Of a stretch of DNA of 64,000 bases, positions 52,739 to 60,955 are shown piece after piece (position 1 is the first letter of the stretch; every line of letters starts with the position of its first letter). Source of the stretch: Streptomyces sp. NBRC 110028 (GTDB lineage Bacteria; Actinomycetota; Actinomycetes; Streptomycetales; Streptomycetaceae); NCBI RefSeq assembly GCF_001417735.1, contig NZ_BBUZ01000025.1, positions 618,754 through 682,753 on the forward strand, in the 5' to 3' direction. Below the pieces are notes generated by a model that did not search any database, was not told where the DNA came from, and saw only the letters and a program-made list of their open reading frames with translations. Both the position numbers and the translations under genes were made by a program.

Positions 52739-52887
52739 GCGGGCGGGCCGAGCCCGCAATGCCCCACGGCCCGTGGATCTTTGACGACGGGGTGACGACG
52801 CTGGTGATCACTTATCCGGCGGCCGATTCGGCGGCCGGTCCGGAAGCCGGTCCGGAAGCCGGTCCAAAGGCTCCGGCCGGGGCCTGA
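52735..52887 (+). CDS. Small protein coupled to the nitrilase gene
   Basis: 50 residues: MSGRAEPAMPHGPWIFDDGV then TTLVITYPAADSA and a tail of three 4-residue repeats (GPEA, GPEA, GPKA) coded by 12-bp tandem repeats at 52837-52872. The start overlaps the nitrilase stop (ATGA). Function unknown; the repeats and small size leave doubt. Confidence 0.5.
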   Translation: MSGRAEPAMPHGPWIFDDGVTTLVITYPAADSAAGPEAGPEAGPKAPAGA

Positions 52888-52888
52888 G

Positions 52889-52919
52889 GCGTCCCGGGAC
52901 CGGCGCGGTCCCGGGACGC
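52889..52919. terminator. Bidirectional terminator between the nitrilase operon and GntR gene
   Basis: Perfect 13-bp stem GCGTCCCGGGACC/GGTCCCGGGACGC with a GGCGC loop. Confidence 0.85.
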
Positions 52920-52922
52920 GGC

Positions 52923-53549
52923 TCACCCCGCGAGCAGCACCTTGAGCGTCGACTCCAGATGGCCGCTGATCGCGGTGCGCGCGGCCTCCGGGTCGCCGGA
53001 GGCCACCGCGTCCAGGATCGCCTGGTGCTCGGCGAGCACCGCTTCCTGGCGGCCGATCCGGTTGTACAACGCCACCACCCCGGCCCGGATCTGGCGGCTG
53101 CGCAGCCCGTCGTAGTGCCGGTTGAGGAGCTCGTTGCCCACCGCGGCGACCATGGTCGCGTGGAAGAGATGGTCCACGGCGATGAACTCCTTGGCGTGCT
53201 CGGGCCCGCTGAGCCCGCGCTGCCGCTCCAGCAGCTCCGTCAGCTTCTCGACCGGCACCTTCCGCTGCTCGATGGCCGTCTCCGCGGCATGGCGCTCGAC
53301 GATCCCGCGCAACTCCATCAGCTCGGTGATCTCCCGGCCGGACAGCGGTGCGATGTGCGCCCCCCGCTTGGGCACCAACTGCACCAGATCCTCGGCCGCG
53401 AGCAGCAGCAGGGCCTCGCGGATGGGGGTCCGGGAGATGCCGATCCGGTCGGCGATCTCCTGCTCGGTGAGGAACCTGCCCTGCATGTCGGGATCGGTCA
53501 GCACGGTCTCCTTGAGGAACGCGTACGCCTTTTCTCGTCCGGACTGCAC
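52923..53549 (-). CDS. GntR-family regulator, FCD (FadR) subfamily
   Basis: 208 residues from GTG 53549; ATG 53570 would add 7 residues. AGGAGG lies 10 nt before this GTG and only 1 nt before ATG 53558. The HTH is FLTEQEIADRIGISRTPIREALLLLAAEDLVQLVPKRGAHIAPLS, followed by the all-helical FCD ligand domain with metal-binding-type residues (DHLFHATMVAAVGN, HQAILDAV, GHLESTL). It probably represses the DUF2848/MFS/nitrilase genes and itself through TNGTATACNA sites. Confidence 0.9.
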   Translation of the reverse strand: MQSGREKAYAFLKETVLTDPDMQGRFLTEQEIADRIGISRTPIREALLLLAAEDLVQLVPKRGAHIAPLSGREITELMELRGIVERHAAETAIEQRKVPVEKLTELLERQRGLSGPEHAKEFIAVDHLFHATMVAAVGNELLNRHYDGLRSRQIRAGVVALYNRIGRQEAVLAEHQAILDAVASGDPEAARTAISGHLESTLKVLLAG

Positions 53550-53575
53550 TGGGCCCATGCCTCCTCGCATACCGC

Positions 53576-53585
53576 TCGTATACGA
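53576..53585 (-). promoter_or_regulatory. GntR autoregulatory operator
   Basis: TCGTATACGA, a perfect 10-bp palindrome, sits just downstream of a GATAAT -10-like hexamer and over the likely transcription start of the GntR gene. Confidence 0.6.
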
Positions 53586-53621
53586 AAATTATCACGGCGA
53601 GGAGGGCCCGGAGACCGGTAC

Positions 53622-54656
53622 TCATGAGGCCTCGCCGGTCACGAGGACGACCTTGCCGGTGACCGTGCCTGACTCCGCCAGCCGCATCGCCCGCGCGGCC
53701 TCGGCCAGCGGGATGCGCGCGGCCACCTGGGCGGTGAACTCACCGCTCGCCAGCAGCGCGAACACCTGGCCCAGATCCTCGCGCGTCCGCGCCTGGTGGG
53801 CGGCGCGCCGCCGCCTGCCCGCCCACAGGTTGTAGAAGTGGGCCTTCCGGCCGTTGGGCAGCAGATTCCACAGCGCGAGCCGGGCGAGCAGCTTCAGGAC
53901 CGGCGCCCGGGACGAGCCCGGCACGTCCCGGGTAGCCGCCGTGCCGTACGAGACGAGCGTGCCGCCACGGGCCAGCAGCCGGAACGACTCCACGATGCCC
54001 GCGCCCCCGACGTGGTCGAACACCGCGTCCACCCCGCCGGGCGCCAGCTCGCGCACCCGCGCGGCCAGATCCGGGTCGCGGTAGTCGACGGGGGTGGCGC
54101 CCAGCGCCCGCACCGCCTCGTGGTGACGGGGCGACGCGGTGCCGATGACCGCGATACCGGCGCGGCGGGCGAGCTGGACCAGGGTGGAGCCCACCCCGCC
54201 GTTGGCCCCGTGGACCAGCACCGTCATCCCGGCCCGGGCCCCGGCCACCCGGTGCAGCATCTGCCACGCCGTGATCCCGTTGACCACCACCGTCTCGGCC
54301 TCGGCCGCGCCTACCCCGTCCGGCACCGCGACCAGATCGCCCGCGTCGGCCACCACATGGCTGGCCCATCCGCCGACCTTGGTCAGCACGGCGAACCGGC
54401 GGCCGCACAGCCCCGGATCCACGCCCGCGCCCGCCGCCGCGACCGTGCCCACCAGGTCGTATCCGGGCACGAAGGGGAACGGCGGCTGGTCGTAGTACTT
54501 CCCGCGGCGCATCTGCTGCTCGGCGAAGGAGACCCCGGACGCCTCGACGGCCACCAGCACCTGGCCGGGGCCGGGCTCGGGCACCGGGCTGGTGCGGAGC
54601 CGCAGGCCCTCCGGTTCCACCGGACCGGGCAGGACGACTTCGGTGAGTGACGGCAT
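53622..54656 (-). CDS. Quinone oxidoreductase-like MDR family protein
   Basis: 344 residues. GroES-like N-terminus (VAVEASGVSFAEQQMRRGKYYDQPPFPFVPGYDLVGTV) and Rossmann loop VLVHGANGGVGSTLVQLARRAGIAVIGTAS; no zinc ligands. It resembles synaptic-vesicle VAT-1/QOR-like NADPH reductases acting on quinones or enals. It is divergent from a TetR gene and is probably controlled by it; AGAA-C-TTCT (54697-54705) lies in the shared region. Confidence 0.88.
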   Translation of the reverse strand: MPSLTEVVLPGPVEPEGLRLRTSPVPEPGPGQVLVAVEASGVSFAEQQMRRGKYYDQPPFPFVPGYDLVGTVAAAGAGVDPGLCGRRFAVLTKVGGWASHVVADAGDLVAVPDGVGAAEAETVVVNGITAWQMLHRVAGARAGMTVLVHGANGGVGSTLVQLARRAGIAVIGTASPRHHEAVRALGATPVDYRDPDLAARVRELAPGGVDAVFDHVGGAGIVESFRLLARGGTLVSYGTAATRDVPGSSRAPVLKLLARLALWNLLPNGRKAHFYNLWAGRRRRAAHQARTREDLGQVFALLASGEFTAQVAARIPLAEAARAMRLAESGTVTGKVVLVTGEAS

Positions 54657-54762
54657 GGCGGCGCCCCGTTTCTCGTGAGGTCTTCTATCGACTGTGAGAA
54701 CTTCTAACGAAACAATGAACCTGTTACCATCGATGTGTCAAGCCCCGTTTTTTCCGGCCTGC

Positions 54763-54820
54763 ACGAGGGCCGTCACGAGGTCCGTACGAGGGCCGTCACG
54801 AGGTCCGTACGAGGTCCGCA
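54763..54820 (+). repeat. 23-bp tandem repeat in the TetR 5' leader
   Basis: Two perfect 23-bp copies beginning ACGAGGGCCGTCACGAGGTC (54763-54785, 54786-54808) plus a half copy to 54820. Each unit is itself two near-identical 11-12-bp halves, giving five CGAGG-x-CCG-type elements just before the ribosome site. Confidence 0.85.
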
Positions 54821-54841
54821 CGAGAAGGGAAGGGCGCGCCC

Positions 54842-55510
54842 ATGGCCACAGCACGGCGAGAGCGCTACCGGCAGCAGACCCGGGAGGAGGCCAAGGCCGT
54901 GGCCCTGACCCAGCTCGCCGAGGCGGGCACGGCGGGCATCTCGGTGAACGCGATCGCGAAGGCGATGGGCATGACCGGCCCCGCGCTCTACCGCTACTTC
55001 GCGGGCCGGGACGAGCTGCTGACCGAGCTGATCACCGACGCCTACCGCGAACTGGCCGCGGCGGCCGTCGCGGCCGCCGACGCCGCCGACGGCGCGGCCC
55101 CCGCCGACCGCTTCCGCGCCCTCGCCCACGCCCTGCGCGACTGGGCGAAGCGGCAGCCCGACCGCTATCTGCTCATCTACGGCACCCCGGTGCCCGGTTA
55201 CCAGGCGCCTCCCGAGACCACCGAGAGCGCGGGCACCCTGATGCGCACCATCCTCGACGCCTGCGCCGCCCTGGACCGCGCCGCCGAGCCGACCCCCCTC
55301 GAAGCCGAGCTGGCGCGGCAGCTGGAGGGCGTCCCCTCCTGGGCCCCGGGACCGGAGCCGGACGGCGAGCTGAAGAGCCGCGCCCTGGCCACCTGGACCC
55401 GGCTCCACGGGGTGATCAGCCTTGAAGTGCAAGGCCAGTTCAGCGGAATGGGCTTCGATCCGGCAGCGCTCTTCGAGGCCGAGATCGGCGCCCTGGTACG
55501 CGGTGCGTAA
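54842..55510 (+). CDS. TetR family transcriptional regulator
   Basis: 222 residues. HTH: AKAVALTQLAEAGTAGISVNAIAKAMGMTGPALYRYFAGRDELLTELI; C-terminal domain is of the TetR_C_13/WHG type (ALRDWAKRQPDRYLLIYGTPVPGY ... ALATWTRLHGVISLEVQGQF). Divergent from the oxidoreductase gene at 53622. The leader from 54763 carries tandem repeats; the frame open upstream to 54694 is repeat-derived and not coding. Confidence 0.9.
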   Translation: MATARRERYRQQTREEAKAVALTQLAEAGTAGISVNAIAKAMGMTGPALYRYFAGRDELLTELITDAYRELAAAAVAAADAADGAAPADRFRALAHALRDWAKRQPDRYLLIYGTPVPGYQAPPETTESAGTLMRTILDACAALDRAAEPTPLEAELARQLEGVPSWAPGPEPDGELKSRALATWTRLHGVISLEVQGQFSGMGFDPAALFEAEIGALVRGA

Positions 55511-55563
55511 GCGGCGCGCACGGCGCACACTGGAAGCACGCCCACCGGTGACCGGAGGTCGCG

Positions 55564-56055
55564 ATGGAGTCCGCCGCCGAATTCGATGTCGTCGTGGAGA
55601 TCCCCGAGGGTTCCCGCAACAAGTACGAGATGGACCATGAGGCCGGTCGGATCCGGCTGGACCGGATGCTGTTCACCGCCACCAAATACCCGGCCGACTA
55701 CGGCTACATCGACCACACCCTCGGCCGCGACGGCGATCCGCTCGACGCCCTGGTCACCGTCGGCGAGCCCACCTTCCCCGGCTGTGTGATCCTCTGCCGG
55801 GCCATAGGGATGTACCGCATGCGCGACGAGAAGGGGCCGGACGAGAAGATCCTGTGCGTGCCCGCCCACGACCCGCGCTATGTGGACGTCCAGGACATTG
55901 ACGACGTGCCCGAGTTCGACCGTATGGAGATCACCCACTTCTTCGACGTCTACAAGGACCTCGAACCCGGCAAGTCCGTCGAGGGATCCCACTGGGAGGG
56001 CCGCGAGCGGGCGTACGCCGAGATCGCCGCCTCCCGTGCCCGCGCCGCCGCCTGA
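55564..56055 (+). CDS. ppa: Inorganic pyrophosphatase, soluble type I
   Basis: 163 residues. Family motifs: EFDVVVEIPEGSRNKYEMD, YPADYGYIDHTLGRDGDPLDALV (the metal-binding Asp signature DGDPLDALV), ILCVPAHDPRYVDVQDIDDVP and ITHFFDVYKDLEPGKSV. Hydrolyses PPi to two phosphates, pulling biosynthetic reactions forward. Length and active-site residues are normal. I recall the main S. coelicolor ppa at a different locus, so this could be a second copy. Confidence 0.94.
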   Translation: MESAAEFDVVVEIPEGSRNKYEMDHEAGRIRLDRMLFTATKYPADYGYIDHTLGRDGDPLDALVTVGEPTFPGCVILCRAIGMYRMRDEKGPDEKILCVPAHDPRYVDVQDIDDVPEFDRMEITHFFDVYKDLEPGKSVEGSHWEGRERAYAEIAASRARAAA

Positions 56056-56128
56056 GCGCCGGAGCGTAGGCGGCTTGAGGAGGGTGTCCGCACCGTCGCG
56101 GGCCCGGCGGGACCGTGCGACACACCCC

Positions 56129-58060
56129 CTACGGGGTTTCGCCGCGGGGGGCGGGTACCCCGCGGTCGTTCTGCAGCTCCCACAACTCCCGGAACAGGCC
56201 GGGCGATCGGGTCAGCTCCTCGAACGTGCCCTGCTGGATCACCCGCCCGCGGTCCAGCACCACGATGCGGTCGGCCACCGCCACGTTCGCCAGCCGGTGC
56301 GTGACCAGGACGACCGCGCGGTCCCGCGCCATCCGCCGCAGCCCGGCGAAGATCCGGTGCTCGGCGCGCGCGTCCAGGGCGCTGGTGGGCTCGTCCATCA
56401 CCAGCAGCCCGGCGGGCCGGTGGAACGCGCGGGCCAGCGCGATCCGCTGCCACTGCCCGCCGGACAGCTCCACCCCGCCCCACCACTGCCGGGCCAGCAG
56501 CGTGTCCAGCCCGCTGCGCAGCCCGTCGACCACCTCATGCGCCCCGGAGTGGACCGCCGCCGACCGGACCGCCTCGTCCCCGCCGTGCGGCTGCCCGAGG
56601 GTGATGTTGTCGCGCGCGGACAGCGGCCAGTGGGCGTAGTCCTGCGGCACGACCGCGGTGTGCCGCCACATCGCCTGCGGGTCCAGCTCGGCGGTGCTCG
56701 TACCGTCCCAGGTCACCGCGCCCCCGGTGGGCAGATACAGCCCCGTCAGCAGCTTGCTCAGGGTGGTCTTGCCGGAGCCGTTCTCCCCGACCAGCGCCAG
56801 CACTTCGCCGCGCCGCACCTCCAGGCTCACCTCGGCCAGCGCCGGAGCCCCGGACCCCGGGTAGGCGTACGTCAGCGCCTCGGCGCGGATCACCCGCGGT
56901 ACGTCCGGCACCCGGCTGCCGCGCCGCATCCGGTGCCCGCCCGCCTCCTCGATGAACTCCGCCCAGTCGTCCAGATACAGCCCCGTACGGAACAGCCGCG
57001 TCCCGTACCCGACCATCCCCTGCAACGACGTGCCCACCGTCCGCAGCGCGAACACCGCCGTCCCCGCCGAGGCCACCGACATCCGCCCGGACCCCAGCAG
57101 CAGCGCCAGCGACGCCCACACCAGCCCCGACGCGAAACCCCCGGCCAGCGCCCCCGCCACCGCGTACCGGGCGCCCCGGTGCACCGCCTTGTCCGTCGCG
57201 GCGTCCACCCGCGCCCCGATCGCCCGGTACCGCTCCAGGAGGAACGACGCCATGGTGCCCGAGCGCAGCTGATCGGCGATGTCCTTGTCCACCATGTACC
57301 AGCGCAGCAGTCCGAGCGTGCGCCGGTCCGCGCTCATCGCCCGGCTCGTCTCGTAACTCACCCGCGCGCCCTTCATCCCCGCGATTCCCTGCGGCAGCGC
57401 GGCCAGCAGCAACAGCGGCAGCAGCGCCGGATGCAGCACGGTCACCACCCCGGCCGCCGCGACCAGCGAGGACAGACACGCCATCAGCTGCTGCGACTCG
57501 ACGATCAGATCCTGCGCGACCTCCGCGCCCCGGTCCGCCGCGTCCCACTTGTCGTTGAACCCGGGATTGTCGTACGCCGCCAGCTCCGCGTTGATCGCCG
57601 CGTCCAGCATCTGGGTCTCGGCCTCCCGCGAGATCCGCGGCGACAGCCTGCTGGAGATGTTCGACACCGCGATCCCCAGCAGGGCCCGTAGCCCCGCCGC
57701 CCCGGCCAGCACGGCGATCGACGGCAGCGCCTCCCGCAGCCGCTCGCCGATGTGCCCGGAGGAGATGAGCGCCGTGATGGTGCCGGTGGTCGCCAGCAGC
57801 CCGAACGCCTCGAAGAACCCCGCGAGCGCCTGGCACAGCAGCAGCGTCACGACCGCCTTGCGGTCCACCCGCCAGGCCAACCCCAGCGAGCGGCGCACCA
57901 GTTGCGGCAGGCGGCGGGCCATGGCCCGGGTGGTGATCGTCTCCAGGGCCACCGGGGTGGGCGGCTGGAAGCGCAACTCCTCAGCGGCTCTGCCGGGTTG
58001 TCCTGCCGGTTGTCCTGCCGGTTGGTCGGCCGGTTGGTCGGCGGTCTGCGACGCTGCCAC
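56129..58060 (-). CDS. ABC transporter with fused permease and ATPase (half-exporter)
   Basis: 643 residues from GTG 58060. A 40-residue N-terminus with ADQP/AGQP repeats is followed by six membrane helices (about 70-360). The ATPase has Walker A VGENGSGKTT, the Q-loop VVPQDY, signature VELSGGQWQRIALAR and Walker B LLVMDEPTSALD. It should work as a homodimer exporting a lipid, peptide or other metabolite. It stands alone; no precursor peptide or lanthionine-synthesis gene is seen nearby. Confidence 0.9.
   Translation of the reverse strand: MAASQTADQPADQPAGQPAGQPGRAAEELRFQPPTPVALETITTRAMARRLPQLVRRSLGLAWRVDRKAVVTLLLCQALAGFFEAFGLLATTGTITALISSGHIGERLREALPSIAVLAGAAGLRALLGIAVSNISSRLSPRISREAETQMLDAAINAELAAYDNPGFNDKWDAADRGAEVAQDLIVESQQLMACLSSLVAAAGVVTVLHPALLPLLLLAALPQGIAGMKGARVSYETSRAMSADRRTLGLLRWYMVDKDIADQLRSGTMASFLLERYRAIGARVDAATDKAVHRGARYAVAGALAGGFASGLVWASLALLLGSGRMSVASAGTAVFALRTVGTSLQGMVGYGTRLFRTGLYLDDWAEFIEEAGGHRMRRGSRVPDVPRVIRAEALTYAYPGSGAPALAEVSLEVRRGEVLALVGENGSGKTTLSKLLTGLYLPTGGAVTWDGTSTAELDPQAMWRHTAVVPQDYAHWPLSARDNITLGQPHGGDEAVRSAAVHSGAHEVVDGLRSGLDTLLARQWWGGVELSGGQWQRIALARAFHRPAGLLVMDEPTSALDARAEHRIFAGLRRMARDRAVVLVTHRLANVAVADRIVVLDRGRVIQQGTFEELTRSPGLFRELWELQNDRGVPAPRGETP
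57995..58042 (-). repeat. Four 12-bp tandem repeats in the ABC transporter gene
   Basis: Units encode ADQP, ADQP, AGQP, AGQP in the cytoplasmic N-terminus; in-frame length change would be tolerated. Confidence 0.8.
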
Positions 58061-58201
58061 GGATCCCCCTGACGGTGCGGTCCAGCACGGCGGTGCCGGT
58101 CACCTTGCCGCAAAGCCCCACCGGCCGCAGGCGTACGACGGAGGTCCACACGATCGGGGAACGCTCGCGAAGCGGCCCCGGTCAACCCTGACCTTCGTCC
58201 A

Positions 58202-58696
58202 GGTGCCGCCCTGCCGTTCGGCCGCGTCATCGTCTTCACCGGCGGCCCCACCCTGACGGGAACGCTGTCGGGCGGCACCACCTCGGTCACCGTCTCCGGG
58301 CTGAGCCCGGGTATCCACCCCGTCGTCGCCACCTACAGCGGCGACACCACCTTCCTCTCCTCCACCGGCACCACCCTCGTCGCGGTCGTCCCGTCCGCGA
58401 CGACGACCTCGGTGACGTCCGCCCCGGACCCGTCGACCCTCGGTGACCCGGTGACGTTCACGGCCACCGTCACCCCGGTCGCCCCCGGCGCGGGCGCCCC
58501 GACCGGGACGATGACCTTCGTCATCGGCGGCTCGGGCGGCGGCACCTTCACCCGGCCCGTGACGGCCGGGGTGGCGACCCTGACCCTCTCCACCCTGTGC
58601 GTCGGGACCCACCCGGTGGTCGCCATCTACACCGGCGACTCCAGCTTCCTGCCGTCCTCCGGCGTCGACACCCACACGGTGGTCCCCGCCTCCTGA
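58202..58696 (+). pseudogene. C-terminal remnant of a bacterial Ig-like repeat protein
   Basis: The frame encodes about one and a half Ig-like (Big_3_5-type) repeats: GLSPGIHPVVATYSGDTTFLSSTGTTLVAVVP then PVTFTATVTPVAPGAGAPTGTMTF and TLCVGTHPVVAIYTGDSSFLPSSG, ending at 58696. No start codon with a ribosome site or signal peptide precedes it, and the first repeat is cut at its N-terminal strand. It appears to be the tail of a lost surface or secreted protein. The gap 58061-58201 shows nothing else. Confidence 0.65.
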
Positions 58697-58717
58697 CCCC
58701 GGCCCGGGTCCATCAGC

Positions 58718-58761
58718 ACTGAGCCCCGCCACCGCCCAAGGGGGCAGTGGCGGGGCTCAGT
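58718..58761. terminator. glnA terminator
   Basis: Perfect 15-bp stem (ACTGAGCCCCGCCAC with its complement) extended by four further pairs past one mismatch, with an AAGG loop, 27 bp after the glnA stop. Confidence 0.88.
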
Positions 58762-58787
58762 CACTCGTCGAGGACCCGCGGGGGTCT

Positions 58788-60197
58788 TTAGACGTCGAAG
58801 TACAGCTCGAACTCGTGCGGGTGCGGACGCAGCTGCAGCGGCGCGATCTCGTTGGTGCGCTTGTAGTCGATCCAGGTCTCGATCAGGTCGGAGGTGAAGA
58901 CACCGCCCTGGAGGAGGAACTCGTGGTCGGACTCGAGCGCGTCGAGGACGGCCGGGAGGGAGGTCGGGACCTGGGGGACGCCCGCGTGCTCCTCGGGGGC
59001 CAGCTCGTAGAGGTCCTTGTCGATCGGCTCGGCCGGCTCGATCTTGTTCTTGACGCCGTCCAGGCCCGCGAGCAGGAGCGCGGAGAAGGCCAGGTACGGG
59101 TTGCCGGAGGAGTCCGGGGCGCGGAACTCGACGCGCTTGGCCTTCGGGTTGGAGCCCGTGATCGGGATACGCATCGCGGCCGAGCGGTTACGCTGCGAGT
59201 ACACCAGGTTGACCGGCGCCTCGAAGCCCGGGACCAGGCGGTGGTAGGAGTTCACCGTCGGGTTGGTGAAGGCCAGCAGCGACGGGGCGTGCTTGAGGAT
59301 GCCGCCGATGTAGTAGCGGGCGGTGTCCGAGAGGCCCGCGTAGCCCTGCTCGTCGTAGAAGAGCGGGGAGCCGTTCTGCCACAGCGACTGGTGGACGTGC
59401 ATGCCCGAGCCGTTGTCGCCGAAGATCGGCTTCGGCATGAAGGTCGCGGTCTTGCCGTTCTTCCACGCCACGTTCTTGACGATGTACTTGAACAGCATCA
59501 GGTCGTCGGCCGCGGCCAGCAGCGTGTTGAACTTGTAGTTGATCTCGGCCTGGCCGGCGGTGCCCACCTCGTGGTGCTGGCGCTCGACCTGGAGGCCGGC
59601 CTTGTCCAGCTCGAGGCTGATCTCGGCGCGCAGGTCGGCGAAGTGGTCGACCGGCGGGGTCGGGAAGTAGCCGCCCTTGTAGCGGACCTTGTAACCGCGG
59701 TTGCCCTCCAGCGCACCGGTGTTCCAGGCGCCCGCCTCGGAGTCGATGTGGTAGAAGGCCTCGTTCGCCTTGGTCTCGAAACGCACGCTGTCGAAGACGT
59801 AGAACTCGGCCTCGGGACCGAAGTACGCGGTGTCCGCGATGCCGGTGGAGGCGAGGTAGGCCTCGGCCTTCTTGGCGATGTTGCGCGGGTCGCGGCTGTA
59901 CTGCTCGCCCGTGATCGGGTCGTGGATAAAGAAGTTGATGTTGAGCGTCTTGTCGCGGCGGAAGGGATCGACACGCGACGTCGACAGGTCGGCACGCAGC
60001 GCCATGTCCGACTCGTGGATCGCCTGGAAGCCGCGGATCGACGAGCCGTCGAAGGCCAGCTCCTCGTTCGGGTCGAACGCCTCCGCCGGTACGGTGAAGT
60101 GCTGCATGACGCCGGGAAGGTCACAGAACCGGACGTCGACGAACTTGACGTCCTCGTCCGAGATGAACTTCCGAGCGTCGTCGGCGTTCTGGAACAT
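58788..60197 (-). CDS. glnA: Glutamine synthetase type I
   Basis: Makes glutamine from glutamate, ammonia and ATP; the main nitrogen assimilation enzyme, a cytoplasmic dodecamer. 469 residues from ATG 60197, with AGGAGG upstream. Motifs: [100 protein letters not shown]. The last contains the Tyr adenylylated by GlnE, which is also encoded in the window. A complete four-half-site GlnR box lies about 100-130 bp upstream. Confidence 0.97.
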   Translation of the reverse strand: MFQNADDARKFISDEDVKFVDVRFCDLPGVMQHFTVPAEAFDPNEELAFDGSSIRGFQAIHESDMALRADLSTSRVDPFRRDKTLNINFFIHDPITGEQYSRDPRNIAKKAEAYLASTGIADTAYFGPEAEFYVFDSVRFETKANEAFYHIDSEAGAWNTGALEGNRGYKVRYKGGYFPTPPVDHFADLRAEISLELDKAGLQVERQHHEVGTAGQAEINYKFNTLLAAADDLMLFKYIVKNVAWKNGKTATFMPKPIFGDNGSGMHVHQSLWQNGSPLFYDEQGYAGLSDTARYYIGGILKHAPSLLAFTNPTVNSYHRLVPGFEAPVNLVYSQRNRSAAMRIPITGSNPKAKRVEFRAPDSSGNPYLAFSALLLAGLDGVKNKIEPAEPIDKDLYELAPEEHAGVPQVPTSLPAVLDALESDHEFLLQGGVFTSDLIETWIDYKRTNEIAPLQLRPHPHEFELYFDV

Positions 60198-60292
60198 CCA
60201 ACTCCTCCTAGCCCGGCCGCGGGGGGACGGGGATTTGTTCGGTCGCGCGGTCCGTGTGCATGGCGCGCTGACGCCGACGATAAGCAGGCGGG

Positions 60293-60330
60293 ATTTCCCG
60301 GGCATGACCCATTTGTTTCACCCAGGTTAA
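60293..60330 (-). promoter_or_regulatory. GlnR box of glnA
   Basis: On the minus strand the half-sites TTAAC, GAAAC, GTCAT and GAAAT are each separated by exactly 6 nt, the a1-b1-a2-b2 layout of Streptomyces GlnR boxes. Confidence 0.85.
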
Positions 60331-60383
60331 CCGGGTCAGGGGCCGTTACGGGCGTACGCGGGCGGCCCCAGTAACGTAGAGGG

Positions 60384-60851
60384 GTGGACAAGAGGCAAGC
60401 AATCGGATCCTGGCTTTCCGGCCCCCGCGCGGCCGCTGAGGAGATGGGCGTCGACCTGGGCTACCGCGGCCAGGGGCTGGGGCTGCCCGAGAGCGGACCG
60501 GGCGCGATCGCACCGCTCGGGCGCCGCTTCGGGGCGATCTTCATCGACTGGGCCCTGTGCGTGCTCGTCTCGTACGCGCTGCTGGCCGACCGCAATCCGC
60601 AGGCCGCCGGGAACTGGGCGCTGCTCGTCTTCCTCGTGCTCAGCCTGCTGACCGTGGGCACCGTCGGCGCGACCCCCGGGAAGCTGCTGCTCAGGCTGCG
60701 GGTGGTCGGCGAGGGCGGGGCGCGGCTCAGCCTGCCGCGGGCCGTGCTGCGCAGCGTGCTGCTGGTGCTCGTCATCCCCGCGGTCGTCTTCGACCGCGAC
60801 ACCCGCGGGCTGCACGACCGGCTCTCCCGGGCCGTGCAGATCCGGGTCTGA
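60384..60851 (+). CDS. RDD family membrane protein
   Basis: 155 residues, RDD domain from about residue 45: PLGRRFGAIFIDWALCVLVSYALL contains the RDD-type Arg-Asp motif (RRFGAIFIDW), then two further helices (LLVFLVLSLLTVGTVGATPGKLLLRLRVV and AVLRSVLLVLVIPAVVFD) and the DRDTRGLHDRLSRAVQI tail. Transport or signalling role unknown. Divergent from glnA; the neighbour of glnA in S. coelicolor as I recall. Confidence 0.9.
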   Translation: MDKRQAIGSWLSGPRAAAEEMGVDLGYRGQGLGLPESGPGAIAPLGRRFGAIFIDWALCVLVSYALLADRNPQAAGNWALLVFLVLSLLTVGTVGATPGKLLLRLRVVGEGGARLSLPRAVLRSVLLVLVIPAVVFDRDTRGLHDRLSRAVQIRV

Positions 60852-60870
60852 GCCCGTATTGCATACGAAA

Positions 60871-60900
60871 GGCGGCCCGGGACTTCAGTCCCGGGCCGCC
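60871..60900. terminator. Bidirectional terminator between RDD and DUF4191 genes
   Basis: Perfect 13-bp stem GGCGGCCCGGGAC/GTCCCGGGCCGCC with a TTCA loop, followed by TTTGTC. Confidence 0.88.
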
Positions 60901-60955
60901 TTTGTCACGTGGTGTGGTGTCCCGTCGTCCGTGGCTGTCCGGTGCGCCCGGCGGC

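Noticed and set aside
54694..54841. Plus-strand frame running into the TetR leader
   Set aside because: Made largely of the tandem repeats and not in the TetR frame.
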